Below are positions 1-4,289 of a stretch of DNA of 5,742 bases, one piece after another. Location of the stretch: the NCBI GenBank assembly GCA_028709105.1, contig JAQVYD010000083.1, positions 1-5,742 of the forward strand, given 5' to 3'. Positions within the stretch are counted from its first letter, which is position 1. Every line of letters begins with the position of its first letter. The DNA comes from Clostridia bacterium (GTDB lineage Bacteria > Bacillota > Peptococcia > DRI-13 > DTU073). The notes under the pieces were generated by a model. The model saw only the letters and a list, made by a program, of their open reading frames with translations. It was not told the DNA's origin and did no database searches. A program made the translations under genes and the position numbers.

Positions 1-116
1 CAATAGACTTCGCGATAGATATCTTGATTACCGGAGACAAGCATTTTTTAGAGCTTAATTTGAAAAATATTCAAATAATTACGCCTTCTGAATATAAAAA
101 GCAATATATTCCCTAA
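1..116 (+). CDS. C-terminal end of a PIN-family toxin (partial)
   Basis: The frame beginning at base 3 is open for 37 codons and ends at TAA 114-116; the start lies outside the window. The visible residues include DILITGDKHFLEL followed by IQIITPSEY. In PIN-domain toxins of type II toxin-antitoxin systems (metal-dependent ribonucleases) the chain typically ends with an L(I/V)TGD stretch, whose Asp helps form the acidic metal site, then a short loop and a final beta strand reading roughly 'I.IITP.EF'. The fragment matches that pattern in order and spacing. The antitoxin would normally lie just upstream, off the left edge. The stop codon abuts the stop of the minus-strand transposase remnant with no spacer and no terminator between them. 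The family call rests on a short C-terminal piece, so intactness and activity cannot be judged. Confidence 0.7.
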   Translation, partial: IDFAIDILITGDKHFLELNLKNIQIITPSEYKKQYIP

Positions 117-320
117 TTATGTTTCCGTAAAATATTCATCCATTTGCCATTTCCGTGGATTGTTGTCAATATATTCTCGGATCTCCCGTAATTCTCTTTC
201 CCCACGAATAATTCTTTCGTAATAAGATTTTTGCCATAGTTTATTTTTTAACGATTCTTCCACCATTTTATTATAAAATCTTGTGGATACCGATTTGAAA
301 TCTTTGATAACACCTTGTAG

Positions 321-342
321 GGAACGACGCCCTCGTCGTTCC
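321..342 (+). repeat. REP-like palindrome, copy 1 (inside the RAYT remnant)
   Basis: A 9-bp arm GGAACGACG (321-329), a CCCT loop, and its perfect reverse complement CGTCGTTCC (334-342). The preceding bases extend it to GTAGGGAA (317-324), a motif also found at the centre of the REPIN at 4080-4146. The 22-bp core is identical to copy 2 read on the other strand. It is translated in the transposase frame as ERRGRRS. Confidence 0.88.
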
Positions 343-513
343 GATATCTCAAAACCATGGTTTTTTTCTATTTTAAGTTCTTTGTCCATGTTTTTTATAA
401 TAATTATTCCATGAATATGATTGGGCATTAGACAAAATGAATCTGTATCTATATTCTCATTAAATATAGAAATATTGTTCCAACATTCAATAACCTTTTT
501 GCCAATAATAGAG

Positions 514-535
514 GGAACGACGAGGGCGTCGTTCC
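514..535 (-). repeat. REP-like palindrome, copy 2 (at the broken RAYT front)
   Basis: Arms GGAACGACG (514-522) and CGTCGTTCC (527-535) enclose the loop AGGG. The loop is the reverse complement of the loop in copy 1, so the two copies point in opposite directions, 171 bp apart. It lies where the transposase N-terminus should be. A partial REP-type motif TTCCCTAC follows at 557-564, after a 21-bp spacer, so the junction looks rearranged. Confidence 0.88.
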
Positions 536-560
536 GTCATCATATATGCCCCAATGTTCC

Positions 561-716
561 CTACGCTTTATCCTTTTGCCAAGGGATAGCTCTTTCAGGA
601 TGTTTTTCTAGACGTTCAATTCTTTCAATTAAAAGATGTTCTTCGGTAATAATAGGTTTCGCAACATCGTCTGCCGGTATTATTTGTTCTTTTGTAAAAG
701 TTGGTTCGACTTCCAT
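561..716 (-). CDS. 51-aa protein, possible shortened Phd/YefM-like antitoxin
   Basis: A 51-codon ORF runs from ATG 716-714 to TAG 563-561. AGGGGG (731-726) lies 9 nt upstream of the start and a TATAAT box (746-741) lies just before that, so it looks expressed. The product is acidic at the front (MEVEPTFTKEQ) and amphipathic later (LLIERIERLE), ending HPERAIPWQKDKA. IIPADDVAK resembles the N-terminal strand and helix of Phd/YefM antitoxins, and KPIIT followed by EEHLLIERIERLE could match their later strand and helix, with about 20-25 central residues missing. That comparison is from memory and weak; it may be an unrelated hypothetical protein. Its TAG stop falls within TTCCCTAC (plus strand 557-564), a motif of the local REP elements, so the C-terminus may have been cut by a REP-related insertion. 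It lies directly upstream of the RAYT remnant, on the same strand. Confidence 0.5.
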   Translation of the reverse strand: MEVEPTFTKEQIIPADDVAKPIITEEHLLIERIERLEKHPERAIPWQKDKA

Positions 717-725
717 TTATTAAAA

Positions 726-769
726 CCCCCTGCTGCATATATTATAACAGAGTCTATCGTTTTTTAATT
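726..769 (-). promoter_or_regulatory. Minus-strand promoter and ribosome binding site for the 51-aa ORF
   Basis: On the minus strand a perfect TATAAT lies at 746-741. The -35 region is poor: AATTAA at 769-764 with a 17-bp spacer. AGGGGG at 731-726 is the ribosome binding site, 9 nt before ATG 716. The predicted leader is under 25 nt. The arrangement is divergent from the strong plus-strand promoter at 785-813; the two -35 regions are only about 15 bp apart. Confidence 0.4.
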
Positions 770-784
770 ATGCATTATCTTTTA

Positions 785-813
785 TTGACAGCCGCCTTTA
801 AACTACATACAAT
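785..813 (+). promoter_or_regulatory. Sigma-A type promoter of the envelope operon
   Basis: A perfect TTGACA (785-790), an exact 17-bp spacer, and TACAAT (808-813, one mismatch from consensus), preceded by AT-rich DNA (755-784) that could act as an UP element. Transcription should start near 820, leaving a leader of about 39 nt. The leader contains the perfect 8-bp palindrome GACCGGTC (833-840) and the ribosome binding site AGGGGAG (845-851) of the first gene. Confidence 0.75.
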
Positions 814-858
814 AAAGGTGATATTACTGACTGACCGGTCGGGAAGGGGAGAAAAAAG

Positions 859-1971
859 ATGCAGAAAAAAATTGCTTTGTCCCTCTTACTTGTTTTTGTT
901 TTTTCTTTATTTGCTTATGTTCCTTCGGCTGTTGCGGCAGGAAAGACACTTACCATCAACAAAGCGGTCGAATTAGCCCTGTTACATAGTCCAGAGGTGC
1001 AAAAGGCGCAAAACAATTGGGAGCTTGCTTATCGTACGGAGATTGTCAAGAAGCAGGAAAAAGAAAGTGCTTATGCGTGGTTTGAAACATCACAATTTAC
1101 GGCTCTGCCTTTAGAAGCCGATTATCGTGCCAAAAAGAAGATGTGGGAAGCGGCCCAAGATAACCTTAGTGATACCAAGGTCACCTTGGAACAGATCGAG
1201 AAGAAGGTTGAATATCAGACGGAAAGCCTTTATCTGACCATTTTAAAGCTGGAGAATCAGTTGAAATTAATAGAGGATACGGTAAAATTGCAGACGCGCT
1301 TGGTGCAAATTGAGCGAGTCAAAGCGGCTCTTGGTTTAAGTACAAAATTGCAGGTGCAACAGGCACAAGGAACAGCGGAGGCTACGCAAAATGTCTGCCA
1401 AGAACTAAAAGATACGCTCACTACCTGTTACCGGAATCTCAATCGTTTCATCGGAGAGGAAGCGCAGGCGCCTTTGCAATTATGTGCGGTAGGCTTTAGT
1501 CCGGTAAAATATAATGTGCAGAAGGAAGAAGGGCTGGAGCAGGCCAAAGAAGCCTCTTTAGCTTTAGAGCAGTTTAATCGTATGCTGGAAGATACGAAGA
1601 AGGAGAAGCGGGATCTGGCTCCCGGCAGCTCGGATCAGTCTTTGCTTTATGAGGCCCAAATGCGCCAGCTGGAATTGAATATCGAGGACTTGCATTTCGG
1701 GATTGAAACAGGTTTGCAAAGAGCTTGGGAAAAGATCGAGCTTACCCAGAAGAAGCTGATTGAGGCGAAGAATAAATATGAAAAGGTTAGGTTACAGCAA
1801 GCATATCAGCAGAAAGAATATGCTGTCGGGATGCTGCCCGAGATTGCCTTGGCGATGGGGGCACTGGAACTACAAGAAGCAGGGAGTGCTTATGAACAGC
1901 TGGTTTATGATTATTATTTGTCTGCACGGGAGCTGGCTTTGGCGCAGCAGGGGATTACTTTAGGGATGTAG
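859..1971 (+). CDS. Secreted TolC-family-like protein
   Basis: A 370-residue exported, mostly helical protein related to the TolC / outer membrane efflux protein family. Residues 1-26 form a signal peptide (KK, a hydrophobic run of about 15 residues, AVA before the cut). Residues 31-52 (LTINKAVELALLHSPEVQKAQ) match the family's opening 'L.eAv..AL..nP.l..a' motif. Long charged helices fill about 95-200 and 265-320. The two family half-motifs are seen at 157-199 (ALGLSTKLQVQQAQ to FIG) and 320-366 (EYAVGMLPEIALAM to AQQG). It is shorter than typical Gram-negative TolC (about 420-490 residues), and a linker near 245-262 is rich in Lys, Asp and Ser. It has three cysteines (180, 190, 209). In diderms such proteins form export channels; in monoderm Clostridia the role of TolC-like proteins is unclear. 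It is first in the operon, starting 7 nt after AGGGGAG. No adaptor or pump gene is visible. Confidence 0.75.
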   Translation: MQKKIALSLLLVFVFSLFAYVPSAVAAGKTLTINKAVELALLHSPEVQKAQNNWELAYRTEIVKKQEKESAYAWFETSQFTALPLEADYRAKKKMWEAAQDNLSDTKVTLEQIEKKVEYQTESLYLTILKLENQLKLIEDTVKLQTRLVQIERVKAALGLSTKLQVQQAQGTAEATQNVCQELKDTLTTCYRNLNRFIGEEAQAPLQLCAVGFSPVKYNVQKEEGLEQAKEASLALEQFNRMLEDTKKEKRDLAPGSSDQSLLYEAQMRQLELNIEDLHFGIETGLQRAWEKIELTQKKLIEAKNKYEKVRLQQAYQQKEYAVGMLPEIALAMGALELQEAGSAYEQLVYDYYLSARELALAQQGITLGM

Positions 1972-2026
1972 TTGCAGGCTGTTTTATGATAGAATAAAGA
2001 AAGGAGTAAAAAAGGGAGGTAAAAAG

Positions 2027-3478
2027 ATGTTTAAAAAAATAAGTTATGTTTTACTCTGTGTTTTTTGCATCTCGGTGCTGTGGAGTGTTCCGGTTGCCGC
2101 TTTTCCTGTCGTGTCGCCACAGCAAGGACAGCAGGCGCAAAATGTGCTTAATGTCAACGGAACGAGTACGAAATTACAGCAGCCTGTTTTAGAGAAGGAA
2201 GGAACAGTCTATTTGCCGATGGTGGAAACTTTTGCACGCTTGGGGGGGCGGGTTGGCTGGAATAATGCTACCTCTGTGGTTACGGCAGCTTATCTTGATT
2301 ACAGAATCGTTTTAAAGCCGAACAGTAACGAAGCCGCTTTTGATGGGACGGCGGTTACTTTGCCTCAACCTACGTTTATTCGGGAGGGGCGTACTTATGT
2401 GCCGCTCAGTTTTTTTGAGCAGCTCGGTTTTATGACGACAGTACAGCAGGACGAGCGGAACAGGATCAGTTATTTTTATTTACATACACCGCAATATGCT
2501 TTTAAGTATGGGCAGGGTGAGCTTTATAAAACAACGTTAAAAGAAGCGGTGGCGGATTATACTTATCTTTTAAATTATCCTGAAGGTGTCACGGCTTTGC
2601 GTTTTGAGGAAGAGGACAGTATTTACAAAGAGCTGTTGCCTTTGGAGCAGGGGACGGCGGTGGTGAGTGAAACGCTGCAAGGCTATCCTCAGTATAATGC
2701 TGCAGCCGGGGTAGTTTATGACCGGAATAAGATTATTCTCCGGGTAGAACCGGCAGCAGTACCGGGTGTGGCGAAGCAATATAAAAGTCAAAAACTGTTG
2801 GGTAATCTGAGTACGAAAAATGGGGTCTATAGTCTGCACGAATATCAAAATGACTTTAAGCAATTGATTTTTACGCCGGAGGGCGAGTTAAGCGGTTTTG
2901 GCGAAGACCGGACGGCAGGTTTGTTCTTGACGAAAGGGCAGAAGGTTTTGCCTGCAGCTAAATTAGGCAATGCTTCCGGGATGTTACAAGAGTATCAGGT
3001 CGTTGATGATGATTATTTGTTTATTGTTAATGCCGGAGGTTATTTGGTTGAGGAAAACCGTCTGCGGGAAAAAATCGCCAAACCGAAGTATCTTGATTTA
3101 CAGAAAAAAGGCGCTTATCTGGTCGTCGGTTCTGTGCGTTCTCCTGCCGGGAAATATCAAAAAATCTATGGTGAAGTCTTTAATTTAGAACAACGTCAAG
3201 TCAATTCGACGAGTTTTGTCTTTGAAAATCGGGAAGCCTCGGCTTTGGAAGTAACGCAGGTTTTTCTTGCCGGGCAAAAGATTATCTTCCAAGTCAGTGA
3301 TGGGGCTCAAAAATATATCGGCTATTATGACCTCTATACGTATCAACAGGATTTGCAGCAGTTACCTCATTGGGTCAAAGATGTAGAGCTTATTCATAAT
3401 AGTGCGGGCGAGTTTTTGCTCTGTCGCGATGGTGTTAATCTTTATGTACAGAAACTGGATTTTGAGGTAACACAATAA
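2027..3478 (+). CDS. Secreted stalk-domain (copper amine oxidase N-terminal-like) protein
   Basis: A 483-residue exported protein. Residues 1-25 form a signal peptide ending VAA. Residues 41-153 carry the two-part 'stalk' or copper amine oxidase N-terminal-like domain: the halves are marked by VYLPMVETFARLGGRVGW (61-78) and TYVPLSFFEQLGF (123-135), each preceded by a short strand (VNGTSTKL; AAFDGTAV). This domain is common on secreted clostridial proteins, where it is a non-catalytic module; no amine oxidase catalytic domain is present. Residues about 155-483 are beta-rich with many short Tyr/Gly-containing strands (for example YLVVGSV, KYIGYYDLYTY). That is compatible with a beta-propeller, but I see no clear repeat and do not assign a fold. 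ATG 2027 lies 7 nt after GGGAGG (2014-2019). The 55-bp gap after the TolC-like gene has no terminator, so cotranscription is likely. Confidence 0.8.
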   Translation: MFKKISYVLLCVFCISVLWSVPVAAFPVVSPQQGQQAQNVLNVNGTSTKLQQPVLEKEGTVYLPMVETFARLGGRVGWNNATSVVTAAYLDYRIVLKPNSNEAAFDGTAVTLPQPTFIREGRTYVPLSFFEQLGFMTTVQQDERNRISYFYLHTPQYAFKYGQGELYKTTLKEAVADYTYLLNYPEGVTALRFEEEDSIYKELLPLEQGTAVVSETLQGYPQYNAAAGVVYDRNKIILRVEPAAVPGVAKQYKSQKLLGNLSTKNGVYSLHEYQNDFKQLIFTPEGELSGFGEDRTAGLFLTKGQKVLPAAKLGNASGMLQEYQVVDDDYLFIVNAGGYLVEENRLREKIAKPKYLDLQKKGAYLVVGSVRSPAGKYQKIYGEVFNLEQRQVNSTSFVFENREASALEVTQVFLAGQKIIFQVSDGAQKYIGYYDLYTYQQDLQQLPHWVKDVELIHNSAGEFLLCRDGVNLYVQKLDFEVTQ

Positions 3479-3491
3479 AGAAAGAGGTACG

Positions 3492-3508
3492 AGGAGGATG
3501 AAGAAGTG
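3492..3508 (+). promoter_or_regulatory. Ribosome binding site deciding a GTG start
   Basis: AGGAGG at 3492-3497 lies 8 nt before GTG 3506. An ATG at 3498 touches the Shine-Dalgarno with no spacing and would give only three codons (ATG AAG AAG) before TGA 3507-3509, which overlaps the GTG. The GTG opens a frame with a clean lipoprotein signal and is therefore the start. Confidence 0.8.
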
Positions 3509-4006
3509 AGAAAACAAAAATGGTTTATGCTCGTAACCATTGTTTTAGTTGCGCTTTTCGCGGTTGGCTGTAGCTGGGGGCAAAAGACAAAGCTTGGTGA
3601 GGTCGGCGGGAAGAAAGATGATGAGGCCGCCATCAAAGAAGTAGTAGAAGCATATTATGCCAAGCTCAAGAATTTTGAGTGGGAGAGCTTTGATAAAGAG
3701 GCCGGATTGGAATTCTGGACGACGGAAGGCCGCGAACGGTATTTAGCGGAAGAAGCCGACAGCTTGGCGGAATCGGTAAAGAAACAGAAACTCTCTATTC
3801 AGCTCAAAGAAATCGAATTTAAAGAGATCAAGATCGAGGAGAATAAAGCTGCCGTAAACCTGGTTTCGCAAGAACAATGCTCCAGTGAGGTGACGAAGGA
3901 TTTAAATGGAGCGTTTCAAGGATATGGGCAGTTGGAATTGCAGAAAAAGGAGCAGACCTGGCAGATTGAAAGCAGTAATTTTCAGTTGATAAAATTCACG
4001 AGCTAA
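3506..4006 (+). CDS. Small lipoprotein, possible NTF2-like fold
   Basis: A 166-residue predicted lipoprotein starting at GTG. Residues 1-21 are a lipoprotein signal (RKQK, a hydrophobic stretch, then lipobox FAVGC), so Cys22 should be lipidated and the mature protein anchored to the outer face of the membrane. After a Gly/Lys linker (23-38), the pattern AIKEVVEAYYAKLKNFEWESF (42-62), ERYLAEEADSL (77-87) and then alternating charged strands (about 95-165) resembles NTF2/SnoaL-like domains: an N-terminal helix pair packed on a curved sheet. That is a pattern judgement and no catalytic residues are identified. It follows the stalk-domain gene by 27 bp, so it is probably the last gene of the operon. 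The function may be binding or scaffolding at the cell surface; this is inferred from context only. Confidence 0.75.
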   Translation: MRKQKWFMLVTIVLVALFAVGCSWGQKTKLGEVGGKKDDEAAIKEVVEAYYAKLKNFEWESFDKEAGLEFWTTEGRERYLAEEADSLAESVKKQKLSIQLKEIEFKEIKIEENKAAVNLVSQEQCSSEVTKDLNGAFQGYGQLELQKKEQTWQIESSNFQLIKFTS

Positions 4007-4030
4007 CGGAAAGGATAGGGAAAAGACAAT

Positions 4031-4051
4031 TTATAATTTATAATGCATAAT
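4031..4051 (+). repeat. Three 7-bp AT-rich repeats
   Basis: The sequence reads TTATAAT, TTATAAT, GCATAAT in a row. The 12 bases ATAATGCATAAT (4040-4051) recur as the exact reverse complement at 767-778, beside the RAYT scar. It contains two TATAAT boxes by composition, but no convincing -35 precedes them. Confidence 0.6.
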
Positions 4052-4079
4052 GAAAAGAAAAAAGATAAAGGAATCATGT

Positions 4080-4146
4080 AAGGCGGAATGACGAAGGCGT
4101 CGTTCCCTACATAATGTAGGGAATGGTGCCTCCGCCGTTCCGCCTT
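4080..4146. repeat. REPIN: two inverted REP-like hairpins
   Basis: A 67-bp nearly symmetric element. Two 31-nt arms (4080-4110 and 4116-4146) are inverted copies matching at 25 of 31 positions, all six differences being transitions, around a 5-nt centre ATAAT. The outer 9 bp (AAGGCGGAA / TTCCGCCTT) and inner 8 bp (TTCCCTAC / GTAGGGAA) pair perfectly. Each arm also holds its own hairpin: GGAATGACG-AAGG-CGTCGTTCC (4085-4106) and GGAATGGTG-CCTC-CGCCGTTCC (4120-4141), with G-T pairs. Both belong to the same family as the palindromes at 321-342 and 514-535. This is the architecture of REPINs, non-autonomous elements mobilised by RAYTs. It has no T-tract, so it is not a standard terminator, though a transcript of it would fold strongly. 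Confidence 0.85.
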
Positions 4147-4200
4147 GCAAGTTTCGGGAACCTCGAACATGTGATAATTTCCGGTTTTGGAGAAGGAAAA

Positions 4201-4229
4201 TTGGTAATTTTGTAGAAATAAGCTAGTAT
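4201..4229 (+). promoter_or_regulatory. Weak promoter candidate for the surface-protein gene
   Basis: TTGGTA (4201-4206), a 17-bp spacer, and TAGTAT (4224-4229), each 4 of 6 to sigma-A consensus. It lies downstream of the REPIN and about 58 bp before the TTG start, so it could give the gene its own transcript. The match is modest and could be chance in AT-rich DNA. Confidence 0.3.
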
Positions 4230-4272
4230 GTTTGTATGTTCGTGTGTTGTGGTATTGTGAAGAATATTTTAG

Positions 4273-4289
4273 AGGAGGTAAGGACTTTG
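4273..4289 (+). promoter_or_regulatory. Ribosome binding site deciding a TTG start
   Basis: A full AGGAGG (4273-4278) lies 8 nt before TTG 4287. No ATG or GTG is near it in this frame; the first in-frame ATG is about 320 codons further on. TTG is immediately followed by LKKISLALGIFLLAFFLA, a standard signal-peptide start, so TTG is taken as the initiation codon. Confidence 0.85.

Larger units (their letters stand above)
117..536 (-). pseudogene. RAYT (REP-associated Y1/HUH transposase) remnant, N-terminus missing
   Basis: The minus-strand frame is open from 536 to TAA at 119-117. The first ATG (428-426) gives only 103 residues, starting MPNHIHGIIII, which is the HUH metal-binding motif (HIH) and normally lies internally. 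Upstream of that ATG the frame still reads family-like sequence (GKKVIECWNN, then DTDSFCL). It runs into TGA 539-537, just past a REP-like palindrome, and the usual start with a YFITICT-like strand is absent. Downstream it keeps FKSVSTRFYNKM, LWQKSYYERIIR and REYIDNNPRKW. By analogy with Escherichia coli RAYT, the Tyr in the last motif (residue 86 counted from the internal ATG) is the likely nucleophile. RAYTs cut and join single-stranded REP/REPIN hairpins. No Shine-Dalgarno precedes the internal ATG, so I read this as a decayed gene; a shortened product is less likely. A REP hairpin lies inside the frame and encodes ERRGRRS. Confidence 0.82.
4007..4286 (+). other. 280-bp spacer with AT array, REPIN and weak promoter
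   Basis: No coding sequence is supported here. It holds an AT-rich 7-bp repeat array (4031-4051), a REPIN (4080-4146), a small AT palindrome AAAATT-GGT-AATTTT (4197-4211), a weak promoter candidate (4201-4229) and a T/G-rich leader (4226-4259) before the ribosome binding site. I see no hairpin followed by a T-tract, so where the upstream operon ends is open. Confidence 0.7.

Noticed and set aside
317..564. CRISPR array from repeated palindromes
   Set aside because: There are only two copies here, inverted relative to each other and not evenly spaced, and one lies within coding sequence.
421..723. Plus-strand ORF of 100 codons across the REP copy
   Set aside because: It lies opposite the RAYT remnant and the 51-aa ORF, has no ribosome binding site or domain pattern, and its GTTRASF stretch is just the translated REP palindrome.
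701..976. Plus-strand ORF of 91 codons over the divergent promoters
   Set aside because: It overlaps the promoter and the start of the TolC-like gene in another frame, has no Shine-Dalgarno, and its composition is that of out-of-frame AT-rich DNA.
2027..3478. True copper amine oxidase enzyme
   Set aside because: Only the N-terminal stalk-type domain is recognisable. The protein is too short for the full enzyme and no catalytic domain is seen.
4080..4146. Rho-independent terminator
   Set aside because: The hairpin is strong but is followed by GCAAGTTTCG with no T-tract, and its two-unit inverted structure with relatives elsewhere fits a REPIN better.
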